A program made the position numbers and the translations under genes. Positions 1 through 7,651 of a stretch of DNA of 64,000 nucleotides are shown here, piece by piece; position 1 is the stretch's first letter, and every line of letters begins with the position of its first letter. The stretch comes from CALOBA01 sp942491465 (lineage in GTDB: Bacteria > Pseudomonadota > Gammaproteobacteria > Chromatiales > Chromatiaceae), in contig CALOBA010000045.1 in the NCBI GenBank assembly GCA_942491465.1, forward strand, positions 124,001-188,000, written 5' to 3'. The notes below the pieces were generated by a model. The model saw nothing but the letters and a program-made list of their open reading frames with translations. It ran no database searches and was not told the DNA's origin.

Positions 1-52
1 ACCGATTACGGTCGTCGCTAGTCCATTCAATCCGGGACGTTAGATTGCGTGG

Positions 53-142
53 GCCCAACGTTAAGCACAGCGCGCGCATTGGAGCAGCCTGAGCGATAGC
101 GAAGGCTGCTCCAAGGCGTCGCAGCTTGTGCTCTTGTTGGGC
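53..142. other. Integron attC recombination site
   Basis: The site has the attC architecture. It starts with GCCCAAC (53-59, fits RYYYAAC) and ends with GTTGGGC (136-142, fits GTTRRRY). The inner boxes GCACAGC (65-71) and GCTTGTGC (124-131) pair with one unpaired base, as in L''/L' boxes. Between them a hairpin pairs ATTGGAGCAGCC with GGCTGCTCCAA. Length is 90 bp. No integrase is in the window, so this is either the last cassette of an array lying to the left or an isolated site. Confidence 0.75.
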
Positions 143-534
143 ATCTTTATCATTCATCGACTAGAGAAAAGGGCTCCGACCCTGAGGTATCCCCACAAAA
201 TTCCGTTTCGGATCAACGTTCAACAAACACCAGCGACGCCGCGGGGGCGGGCTCAAAGTTCAGGGCATCTGTAACCCACTGATCAGCCGACCTATTTCAT
301 AGGCATACCTCAGGCTCCGACCCCTTTATCCGCCTTTTTCCGCTTGGTGGCAGCACAGCTCTTGGCTGGGTAGGAGACTCACATGCGGGACATGGGTTAG
401 TCGATCGGGGAAATATTGATTCTGTCATCGGGGAAATGCGCAGGGTCACGTTCGCGCACCCGCATTCGTCGGCGCCCCGTGCGCCCCGGGCGCGCCATGT
501 GTGGTCCGTTCGGCCCGTTCGGGTCCCGTTCGGC

Positions 535-605
535 GGGTCCCGTTCGGGTCGGACCACGCTACGGCGGGTCCCGTTCGCGGGTCCCGTTCGGGTCGGACCA
601 CGCTA
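535..605. repeat. Direct repeat, 27 bp twice
   Basis: A 27-base unit beginning GGGTCCCGTTCGGGTC occurs at 535-561 and again at 579-605, a 44-base period, inside a longer stretch rich in GTTCGG. No gene is recognised here. The stretch 143-534 also shows nothing codable beyond GC-rich chance frames. Confidence 0.6.
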
Positions 606-654
606 ACATCCTGATGTAAGAGATTATGCGCCCGACAATCCGGCTGTTTTCCGG

Positions 655-694
655 CTTAGAGTGCCCATTTTCGGGCCAAATAGGACACTCTAAG
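655..694. repeat. Imperfect palindrome
   Basis: CTTAGAGTG (655-663) pairs with CACTCTAAG (686-694) around a 22-base loop. It lies between transposon remnants and could be a REP-like hairpin. It is not followed by a T run, so a terminator is unlikely. Confidence 0.4.
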
Positions 695-767
695 ACTGGA
701 AAATGAAATAGAAGCACGGCAGCAGCACGGGGCCAAGTCTTGGGGTCGGATCGGGGGTCTTGTATTT

Positions 768-813
768 TGGGGACAATAGGGGGGCAATAGGGGACAGGGA
801 CAATAGGGGACAG
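768..813. repeat. Short tandem repeat GGGGACAATAG / GGGGACAG
   Basis: Degenerate iterations of GGGGACAATAG and GGGGACAG follow one another over about 45 bases. I recall such tracts near RAYT-type transposase remnants, and two RAYT fragments lie within 1.3 kb, but the link here is inference. Confidence 0.4.
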
Positions 814-869
814 TGCGGCCTGGCAAGGTCGCATGTTCTAGCGGGTGAGAATCCCGCCTGGGTAGTCGT

Positions 870-1300
870 GCGCCGCGAGCCCAGTATCGAGCCTTGCGGT
901 GTAGCTGGTAACAGATGCATCGATGCGTAGGCTTGATAAGCAGGCGAGGTGCAAAGGTAACGGTTGGAGCCGACCTTGAAGGTGTTGAGCCCCGAAAATT
1001 CTGTGGGTGAGTGCCGACGGCTTTGGCGCGGTCAGCATTGCCGGTGGCGGCCTGAGATAATGCGCAAGTGATACACGGCCCTACACCGAGAGGATTCTGC
1101 CCGTGTCAACGAAGCTCGCGCGTTTCACACAGTCGGCGTGCCCCGCCTTGGGGCGGTGCGCGGCGGCGGCTGTCGTCTGTGCGGAGTCGATGGGGCGCCG
1201 GATCGCTCCCCTGTTCCACTGTGAATGCCTCGGGCTGGGAGCCGGATGGTGTAACACACCAAGTCCTACTGCTCCGAGCCGGGAACGAGCCGATGCAGGG
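870..1300 (+). other. Possible group II intron RNA remnant
   Basis: A stretch without a plausible gene begins GTGCGCCGCGAGCCCAG, resembling the GUGYG 5' end of bacterial group II introns. It contains domain-I-like segments (GGTAACGGTTGGAGCCGACC near 957) and, near 1240, a motif GAGCCGGATG followed by AAGTCC that resembles a decayed domain V. No reverse transcriptase is present. Recognition is by eye only, and some other structured RNA or plain intergenic DNA is possible. Confidence 0.3.
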
Positions 1301-1390
1301 TGGAGATATTGCGGCACCGCCGGGAAACCAGGCGGACACCTGATAAGGCAAACTTCTGTCTGACCGTCGGCAAAAACCCGGCTTACTTCC

Positions 1391-1512
1391 AATGCCATTA
1401 AGTTAGCGAGCGATGGGGGCGCTTTGTGGGAGCGGCTTCAAGCCGCGACTCGGCTCGCGCGGCGACCGTCGCGGCTGGAAGCCGCTCCCACGGCTTGACT
1501 TAACGGCATTGG
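1391..1512 (+). repeat. Palindromic miniature element, copy 1
   Basis: This 122-base element has ends AATGCCATTAAGTTAG and CTTAACGGCATTGG, which are imperfect inverted repeats. Inside is a REP-like hairpin, GTGGGAGCGGCTTCAAGCCGCGAC paired with its near complement GTCGCGGCTGGAAGCCGCTCCCAC. A copy with about two differences lies in opposite orientation at 34018-34139. It codes for nothing and is probably a non-autonomous element mobilised in trans. Confidence 0.75.
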
Positions 1513-1519
1513 AGCCCTT

Positions 1520-1735
1520 TCAAGTCCGTCGTCCGACCATGGCGGCCACCTGCCGTTCGGACCTTGGGCTGCCGAGCACGAACCCGCCGTTGGTGCAATC
1601 GCGCAGGCGCCGCAGCAGCTCTGCACTGAGCGCGTCGTCGAACAACCGACGATACGCGGCGAGACGCGTCTTGTCGGAGCCCGCCAGCTCTCGGTAGAGT
1701 GCGTGTGGCGTCAGCACAGGATCCGTTTCGTCCTT
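1520..1735 (-). pseudogene. RAYT (REP-associated tyrosine transposase) C-terminal fragment
   Basis: The minus-strand frame ends in a stretch typical of the C-terminal part of RAYT transposases of the IS200-like (Y1) superfamily: 'TPHALYREL', then 'AAYRRLFDDAL', then 'RDCTNGGFVLGS' and 'RQVAAMVGRR', before a stop at 1520. The catalytic N-terminal part (HUH motif and tyrosine) is missing. Upstream, the frame runs into a PEP-CTERM tail in another frame, so this is a fragment left by rearrangement. It lies beside a REP-like element, which fits the known association of RAYTs with REPs. Confidence 0.6.
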
Positions 1736-1761
1736 TGGCCTGCTTAGCCGACCCGACCCCG

Positions 1762-1893
1762 TTAGCCTTTTCCCCGACGGAAGCGACCGCCCACGAAGAG
1801 CATGGCAGCGGCACCGAACAGCGTGAAGGTCGCCGGTTCCGGGATCGCTTTCGGGATCCACGCCAGCACATCTCCGGCGCCAAGACGATGGCT
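1762..1893 (-). pseudogene. PEP-CTERM sorting signal, remnant of a surface protein
   Basis: Reading the minus strand to a TAA at 1762-1764 gives a complete PEP-CTERM tail: 'AIPEPATFTLFGAAAML', a short hydrophobic segment, then a basic end 'GGRFRRGKG'. PEP-CTERM tails direct proteins to exosortase/EpsH processing and are typical of Gram-negative bacteria that make exopolysaccharide. The frame breaks about 40 codons upstream, where RAYT sequence begins on the other strand, so only the 3' end of the gene survives. Confidence 0.55.
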
Positions 1894-2129
1894 TGGTTAC
1901 CGTTCGCCCCCTGCTAGATCGTGTCGATAGTTTCGCGGACTTCTTGGAGGTACCAGCGGATGCTGAACGGGTTGCCGCCCTCACGAATGGTCAAACGATC
2001 GGGCGACCGTTGATGGGCGACCAAGAGCTCGGCGAGCTCGAGAAACGACTTGGCCGAACGCTACGTCCAGGCAAGCGTGGCCGGCCCCCTTCGCAGAAGG
2101 ATGACCCGAGACAACTAAAATTAGTGTAG
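1893..2129 (+). pseudogene. RAYT transposase C-terminal fragment (plus strand)
   Basis: About 78 codons end in 'ELEKRLGRTLRPGKRGRPPS' and a lysine-rich tail. This matches the end of another RAYT subgroup, in which a 'GRPLGD..F...LE..LGR.L.PGKRGRP' pattern precedes the stop. Only the C-terminus remains, without the catalytic domain. It is divergent from, and different in type to, the minus-strand RAYT fragment at 1520-1735. No intact RAYT is in the window. Confidence 0.5.
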
Positions 2130-2239
2130 TTGGTAAGGTGTCACCGTAATTGCGAGACCCGCCCGTTGCCGGGCTGCGGACGGTGGACGCTGCGCTGGGC
2201 CGAGCGCCGGCTGCGCGCCGATCCGGGGGAGGTCGGCGC

Positions 2240-2519
2240 GACGCCGTGCAAACCGAGGCGATGCAAAAGCGCCTCGAGGAGTGCGAGTACATCCGCCATG
2301 GAACCTTGGACGTTCTGGCGTTTCTCCACCATGGCGACGGCGACGTGTTCATGCAGTGCTGCGCCGACCACAAGACCGAGACATTCCTGGCGGTCTTCCG
2401 GAGCCATGTCGCGCGATGCCCGCAGGACGAACCGCTGCACTACGTGATGGACAACCTCTCGTCTCATCGCGGCTATCCCTTCTGCCGGCTGGTGGCCGAA
2501 CTCAGCGCGGTGGCCTGCC
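2240..2519 (+). pseudogene. IS630-family transposase fragment
   Basis: The plus-strand frame contains 'EYIRHGTLDVLAFL' and, about 60 codons later, 'HYVMDNLSSHRGYPFCRLV'. This spacing and the DN-x-x-(S/T)H motif are typical of the DDE catalytic domain of IS630-type transposases. The N-terminal helix-turn-helix part and the C-terminal end are absent, and the reading frame runs into the GACAAC array. No terminal inverted repeats were found. Confidence 0.6.
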
Positions 2520-2592
2520 CGACGCAGCAGCAGTTGCCGTTGCGGACCCTGAACCGACGTCATCGGAACCAAAGACTCTGTCCGAAGGCTGT

Positions 2593-2714
2593 GGTCGTTG
2601 TCGTAATCGTCAGTCGGGCTCGTGCGGATACTCGATTACGACAACGACAACGACAACGACACACGACAACGACAACGACAACGACAAGGACAACAACAAC
2701 GACAACGACAACGA
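2593..2714. repeat. (GACAAC)n hexamer array with inverted flank
   Basis: About 78 bases (2637-2714) consist of imperfect GACAAC hexamers introduced by CGATTACGACAACG. A complementary CGTTGTCGTAATCG lies 22 bases before it, so the left part can fold as a hairpin. The same CGATTAC(GACAAC)n module forms the 3' end of the four-helix-bundle gene at 29072-29542. It directly follows the IS630 fragment and precedes the stop codon of der. Confidence 0.8.
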
Positions 2715-2744
2715 GGGGCGAGCGCGCCCTCGGTCGTGCGGCCT

Positions 2745-4136
2745 TCAGCGCCCCTTGACGAAGCGCTTGAGCCGCTCGCGCTTGCGCTCTTGGCGCGGGG
2801 TGAGTTTGTTGCGCCGGCCCTGGTAGGGGTTCTCACCGGTCTTGAATTCAAGCCGCATGGGGGTGCCGAAGAGCTTGAGGGCCTTGCGGAAGCGGTTGAT
2901 CAGAAAGCGCCGGTAGGCATCCGGGACGTCGGCGGTCTGGTTGCCGTGGATGACGACGATCGGGGGGTTGCGGCCGCCCTGGTGGGCGTAGCGTAGCTTG
3001 ATGCGGTGGCCGCGGACCAGCGGGGGCTGGTGCTCGGTGACGGCGTCTTCGAGCAGCCGCGTGAGCACCGGGGTGGGGAGGTCGCGCACGGCGTTGTTGT
3101 AGGCCGCGTCCACGGCCTCCAGCAATAGGCCGACGCCGCTGCCGTGCAGGGCCGAGATGAAGTGGTGGTCGGCGAAGTCGAGGAAGCCCAGGCGGCGGGC
3201 CATGGCGTCCTTGACGGTGCGGCGCTGGTCGGCGTCGAGTCCGTCCCACTTGTTCACGGCCACCACCAGCGCGCGCCCGCGCTCGACGATGTGGGCGGCC
3301 AGGTTGGCGTCCTGGTCGCCGATACCCTGTTGCGCGTCGAGCACCAGGATGCAGCAGTTGGCCGCGTCGATGGCCTGCAGGGTCTTGATGATGCTGAACT
3401 TCTCGATGGCCTCATGGACCCGCGCCCGGCGCCGTACGCCGGCGGTGTCGATCAGGGTGTAGCGCTGCTCGTCCCGCTCGAAGGGGATGAAGACGCTGTC
3501 GCGGGTGGTGCCGGGGGCGTCGAAGGCGACCACGCGCTCCTCGCCGAGGAGACGGTTGATCAGCGTGGACTTGCCGGCATTGGGGCGGCCGACGATGGCG
3601 ATCTGGGTGCCCTTGTCGGCCGTGTCCGGCGGGCCCGTGGCTTCGGGCGGCGCGAGCTGTGCGAAGACCCGGTCGAGCAGGGCGCTGACGCCACGGCCTT
3701 GGCTGGCGGCGATGGGCTGGGGCTCGCCCAGGCCCAGGGCGTGCAGCTCGACGCTGGCGAGGTTCCAGTCCAGGTGGTCGACCTTGTTCGCGACCAGCGT
3801 CAGCGGCTTGCCGGTGCGGCGCAGCGCGGTGGCGATGTCGTGGTCGCTGGCGCTGAGCCCGTCACGGGCGTCCACCATGAACAGCAGATGGTCGGCCTCG
3901 TCGATGGCGATTTGGACCTGACGCTCCATCAGCACCTCGACGCCGTCGCCGCCGCTGATGCCGCCGGTGTCGACCACCAGGTAGGGCCCGGGGCCAAGTA
4001 GACCCTGGCCGTATTGGCGGTCCCGGGTCAGGCCGGGATAGTCGGCCACCAGGGCGTCACGGGTCCGCGTCAGCCGGTTGAACAGGGTCGACTTGCCGAC
4101 ATTGGGTCGGCCGAGCAGGGTAATGACAGGCAGCAT
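2745..4136 (-). CDS. der: Ribosome-assembly GTPase Der (EngA)
   Basis: This protein of 463 residues is the double-GTPase Der, which binds the 50S subunit and is needed for its maturation. The first G domain starts at residue 1 with 'GRPNVGKST' (about residues 9-17) and has 'DTGG' and 'NKVD' motifs. The second has 'GRPNAGKST' near residue 182, 'DTAG' and 'NKWD'. The C-terminal KH-like domain ends in a basic tail of K and R residues, as usual. Length fits the family (about 440-500). It is the last gene of the conserved ndk-to-der operon, 9 bases after bamB. No terminator is visible after it; the GACAAC array lies immediately beyond. Confidence 0.97.
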   Translation of the reverse strand: MLPVITLLGRPNVGKSTLFNRLTRTRDALVADYPGLTRDRQYGQGLLGPGPYLVVDTGGISGGDGVEVLMERQVQIAIDEADHLLFMVDARDGLSASDHDIATALRRTGKPLTLVANKVDHLDWNLASVELHALGLGEPQPIAASQGRGVSALLDRVFAQLAPPEATGPPDTADKGTQIAIVGRPNAGKSTLINRLLGEERVVAFDAPGTTRDSVFIPFERDEQRYTLIDTAGVRRRARVHEAIEKFSIIKTLQAIDAANCCILVLDAQQGIGDQDANLAAHIVERGRALVVAVNKWDGLDADQRRTVKDAMARRLGFLDFADHHFISALHGSGVGLLLEAVDAAYNNAVRDLPTPVLTRLLEDAVTEHQPPLVRGHRIKLRYAHQGGRNPPIVVIHGNQTADVPDAYRRFLINRFRKALKLFGTPMRLEFKTGENPYQGRRNKLTPRQERKRERLKRFVKGR

Positions 4137-4145
4137 GGGGTGTGC

Positions 4146-5321
4146 TCAGCGCAGCGCGGCGAGGGTGCCGTCGGCGGCATAGACGTAGACCATGCCGTTG
4201 GCGACCACCGGGGTGTGGTTGATCGGTGCCTTGGCCGCGCGCACCCGCCCGAGCAGGCGGCCGTCGTTGCGGTCGATCAGGTGCAGCCAGCCTTCCAGGT
4301 CGCCGACGACCAGGCGGTTGCCGAGTACGGCGGGGGCCGTGAGCCGCCGGTAGAGCAGGGCGTCCTGCTTCCAGCGTCCGACGCCGTCGGCCGGCTCGGC
4401 GGCCCACAGGTTGTCGTCGGAGTCGGTGATGTAGAGCGCCTCCGGCGTGGCCGCGATGCCGGCGTGGGCGGACAGTTCCCGGCGCCAGAGGATGGTGCCG
4501 GTGAGCAGGTCGACGGCGGCCAGATCGCCGTTGAAGCTGGCCACATAGACGATCTCGCCCACCACCACGGGGTCGGCATCGATGTCGGCGATGCGGTCGA
4601 GTTCGGTGCGTCCGCTGGGGCGCGAGACCACGATCTCCCAGAAGGGCGCGCCCTGCTCGGTGTCGAGATAGACCATGCGACCGCCGGAGATGCCGACGAT
4701 GACGCCGTCGCCGGCGGGCACCGGGCTGCTGCTGCCGTGCAGGGTCAGGATCGGTGCCGGGTTGATGTAACGCCAGCGCTCGCTGCCGTCGTTGAGGTTG
4801 ATGCCGTAGATGTTGTCATCGATGGTATGCACGACGATCAGGTCATCGATCACCCGCGGCACCGACAGCATCTCGCTGCCGAGTGTGGTTCGCCAGCGCT
4901 GTGCCCCGTCGCGGGCGGAGAGGAGGACCAAGTCGCCGTTGGTGGAGCCGATGACCAGGCCCTCGCCGGCGAGTTCCGGGCCGCCGCTGAACGGGAGCCT
5001 GGTGTCCCGCCGCCAGACCTGGCGGCCGTCGACGGCGGACAGGGCGAGCACCCGCCCGCGTGCATCGGCGGCATAGACGCGCCCGGGGCCGACCGCCGGC
5101 ACCAGTGCCAGCGCCCGCTTGTCGCTGCCCTTGCCGATCTTGGTCTTCCAGACCACGCGCAGCCCCGATTGCGGGACGGACTTCTTGTCGAGCTTGGTCG
5201 GTGGCCGCGGGTCCTTGTCGCCTCCGAGCCAGGAGAACATGCCGCAGCCGTTGAGCAGCAGCGTGGCGGTGAGGATCAGGATCAGGCCAAGGGGGCGGGA
5301 AACTCGCGCGGTGGGTGTCAT
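4146..5321 (-). CDS. bamB: Outer membrane assembly lipoprotein BamB
   Basis: BamB is the beta-propeller lipoprotein of the BAM complex, which inserts beta-barrel proteins into the outer membrane. The chosen ATG at 5319-5321 gives a lipoprotein signal: a short basic start, a hydrophobic run and the lipobox 'LLLNGC' around residue 27. The rest shows repeated PQQ/Trp-docking blades ('VYAADARGRVLALSAVDG', 'GDLAAVDLLTGTILWRRE', 'GWLHLIDRNDGRLLGRV'). Length of 391 residues matches the family. A longer upstream frame exists but would lie inside yfgM and lack a signal peptide. It sits between yfgM and der, as in many gammaproteobacteria. Confidence 0.95.
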   Translation of the reverse strand: MTPTARVSRPLGLILILTATLLLNGCGMFSWLGGDKDPRPPTKLDKKSVPQSGLRVVWKTKIGKGSDKRALALVPAVGPGRVYAADARGRVLALSAVDGRQVWRRDTRLPFSGGPELAGEGLVIGSTNGDLVLLSARDGAQRWRTTLGSEMLSVPRVIDDLIVVHTIDDNIYGINLNDGSERWRYINPAPILTLHGSSSPVPAGDGVIVGISGGRMVYLDTEQGAPFWEIVVSRPSGRTELDRIADIDADPVVVGEIVYVASFNGDLAAVDLLTGTILWRRELSAHAGIAATPEALYITDSDDNLWAAEPADGVGRWKQDALLYRRLTAPAVLGNRLVVGDLEGWLHLIDRNDGRLLGRVRAAKAPINHTPVVANGMVYVYAADGTLAALR

Positions 5322-5328
5322 CTCGGCC

Positions 5329-6210
5329 TCATTGGGTCTGGGCGTCGGCATCGTCCGCGCCCTCGGCGGGCGCGTCGTCGCCGGCCGGCTGCGCCGGCTG
5401 ATCGTCGGCGCGCTCGGCCGGGGCGGCGGGCAATGTTTCGGTCTGTTCGACCGCAATCTCCATCTCGGGTCCGTCGCCGACGGCCGCAGCGTCCGAGTCA
5501 TCATTGCTATCGCTGTCGCCCTCCTCATCGCCCTCAACGACCACCGTCGCCTCCGACTCCAAAGCAGTCTCCGGCCCTGGAATGGTCTCCGGTTCCATCT
5601 CCGCCAGCAACAGCGCGATGATGCGGCTGTTGGCCGCACCGGCGTCTAGAGCCTCCCGATACAGCTCGACGGCGGACTCGGTCTCCCCGCGAGCGGCGGC
5701 GATGTCGCCGCGCAGCGCGGTGAAGTCGCCGTGGAACGGGCCGCCGTCGTCATGGCTGTCGATGGTTTGGTCGGCGGCATCCAGCGCGTCTTGGTCGATT
5801 TGCAGTCGGGCCAGCCGCAGCGCCGTCAGTCGGGCCAGCCCGGGGTCCGGTGCCTGCTCGACGGCCGCGGCCAGCGCGGTCATCGCGGCCTGGGGCTCGC
5901 CGGCGTCGAGCCGGGTCTTGGCCAGTGCCAGCTGGGCGAGCATGGCGTAGGTGGTGCCGCCGAAGTCGTTGGTGAGCTTTTCCGCCTGGCGCATCGCCGA
6001 TTCGGTCTCTTCGCCGGCGGTGGCCACCAGGACCTGCTCCAAGGCGAGGGAGGCGCGCTGGCCGATGCCGTCGCGATAGTCCGACCAGGCCCGCCAGCCG
6101 AAGATGGCGCCGAGGCCGATGACCACGCCGGCAACGATGGCGGTGCCATTCTCCTTCCACCATTTCTTGATGTCTTCAACGGTTTCTTCGTCGGTCTTCA
6201 GCTCGGCCAT
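5329..6210 (-). CDS. yfgM: YfgM-family TPR protein (SecYEG/PpiD-associated), with acidic C-terminal extension
   Basis: The N-terminus 'ELKTDEETVEDIKKWWKENG', followed by one membrane helix (about residues 24-43) and TPR-like helices to about residue 200, identifies the YfgM family. These are inner-membrane proteins with a periplasmic TPR domain that associate with PpiD and the Sec translocon. The typical length is a little over 200 residues; this one has 293. The extra C-terminus (about 207-293) is low-complexity and rich in Asp, Glu, Ala and Pro. Its place between hisS and bamB is the standard one. The extension is real in the sense that the frame is uninterrupted, but its role is unknown. 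Confidence 0.9.
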   Translation of the reverse strand: MAELKTDEETVEDIKKWWKENGTAIVAGVVIGLGAIFGWRAWSDYRDGIGQRASLALEQVLVATAGEETESAMRQAEKLTNDFGGTTYAMLAQLALAKTRLDAGEPQAAMTALAAAVEQAPDPGLARLTALRLARLQIDQDALDAADQTIDSHDDGGPFHGDFTALRGDIAAARGETESAVELYREALDAGAANSRIIALLLAEMEPETIPGPETALESEATVVVEGDEEGDSDSNDDSDAAAVGDGPEMEIAVEQTETLPAAPAERADDQPAQPAGDDAPAEGADDADAQTQ

Positions 6211-6303
6211 CGGGGCTCCTGTCTGGGCTGCTTCTCGAATACCGGGCCGTTCGCGGCCCGTTGATGCGATGGATGTTGTTCGGGGTTGCCGCGTCCGGCG
6301 CGG

Positions 6304-7584
6304 CTAGGCGGGCGCGGTGCCCTGGAGGGCAACGCTCAGCCGCTCGGCCAGCTCGGCGACGGGCACCTGGGATTGCTCGCCGTCGCCGCGCAGGGGCTTG
6401 ATTGCGATCTGTCCCTGATCCAGCTCGGAATCGCCGAGCACCAGCGCGACCCGCGCGCCGCTGCGGTCGGCCTTCTTGAACTGGCTCTTGAAGCTGCCGC
6501 CGCCGCAGTGCATGACCAGGCGCAGCGCCGGCATGGCCTCGCGCAGGTCCTCGGCGATGGCGGCGGCCTCGGCTTGGGCGCGCTCGCCGACGGCGACCAG
6601 GTAGGCGTCCGGCGTGGCCAGGTCTTGGCCCGCGTCTTCGGGGAGCAGCTCGATCAGGCGTTCCAGGCCCATGGCGAAGCCCACCGCCGGTGTGCTCCGG
6701 CCGCCGAGCTGGGTCACCAGCCCGTCGTAGCGTCCTCCGGCGCAGACGGTGCCCTGGGCGCCGAGGGCGTCGGTGATCCATTCGAACACGGTGCGATTGT
6801 AGTAGTCCAGGCCGCGGACCAGTCGGGGATTGATTTGGTAGTCGATGCCGATGCGCCGCAGCCCGGTGCAGAGGGTGTCGAAGTGGGCGCGGGAGGCGTC
6901 GCCGAGAAAGTCCAGCAGGCTCGGCGCGGCGGCGATGATCGGCGCCATCTCCGGGTTCTTCGAGTCCAGCACCCGCAGTGGGTTGCTGGTCAGGCGATTG
7001 CGGCTGTCTTGGTCGAGCTGGTCATGATGGGCCTGGAGGTGGGTGACCAGGGCCTCGCGATAGCGGCGCCGCTCGTCGGGATCACCGAGGCTGTTGATCT
7101 CCAGGCGCAGACCGTCGAGCCCGAGCACCCGCCAGAAGCGGCGGGTCATGGCGATGACCTCGAGGTCGATGTCGGGGCCGGCGGGACCGAAGGCCTCGAC
7201 GCCGATCTGGTGGAACTGGCGATAGCGACCGCGCTGCGGACGTTCGCGGCGGAACATCGGGCCGCGATACCAGATGCGCTGCGTCTGGCTCAGCAGGCCG
7301 TGCTCGATGGCGGCGCGCACGCAACTGGCGGTGCCTTCCGGGCGCAGGCTGAGCTGATCGCCACCGCGGTCGGTGAAGCTGTACATCTCCTTCTCGACGA
7401 TGTCGGTGACCTCGCCGATGGAGCGGCTGAACAGCTCGCTGACTTCCACCAGCGGGGTGCGAAGCTCGTGATACCCGTAGCCTTCGAGCACGCTGCGCAC
7501 GCGATCCTCAAGCCAGTGCCAGCGCGGGCTCTGGGTCGGCAGGACGTCGTGCATGCCGCGGATCGCCTGGATGGTCTTGGCCAT
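6304..7584 (-). CDS. hisS: Histidine--tRNA ligase
   Basis: This 426-residue class II synthetase charges tRNA-His. The N-terminus 'IQAIRGMHDVLP' carries the family signature. Motif 2 is in 'RYRQFHQIGVEAFG', the histidine-specific loop in 'LVRGLDYYNRTVFEW', and motif 3 in 'STPAVGFAMGLERLIELL'. The C-terminal anticodon-binding domain starts near residue 330. The length is the usual one. It lies in the conserved operon; the gene normally between rodZ and hisS, ispG, is absent and only 67 bases separate hisS from rodZ. Confidence 0.98.
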   Translation of the reverse strand: MAKTIQAIRGMHDVLPTQSPRWHWLEDRVRSVLEGYGYHELRTPLVEVSELFSRSIGEVTDIVEKEMYSFTDRGGDQLSLRPEGTASCVRAAIEHGLLSQTQRIWYRGPMFRRERPQRGRYRQFHQIGVEAFGPAGPDIDLEVIAMTRRFWRVLGLDGLRLEINSLGDPDERRRYREALVTHLQAHHDQLDQDSRNRLTSNPLRVLDSKNPEMAPIIAAAPSLLDFLGDASRAHFDTLCTGLRRIGIDYQINPRLVRGLDYYNRTVFEWITDALGAQGTVCAGGRYDGLVTQLGGRSTPAVGFAMGLERLIELLPEDAGQDLATPDAYLVAVGERAQAEAAAIAEDLREAMPALRLVMHCGGGSFKSQFKKADRSGARVALVLGDSELDQGQIAIKPLRGDGEQSQVPVAELAERLSVALQGTAPA

Positions 7585-7651
7585 TCCGGTGGGGGCTCCT
7601 GTCTCTGGTCTCGGTCGATTGGGAAATAGGGTTGCGATAGCGCCGGCCGGG

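Noticed and set aside
4014..5621. 535-codon plus-strand frame
   Set aside because: It mirrors der and bamB and has no recognisable domain.
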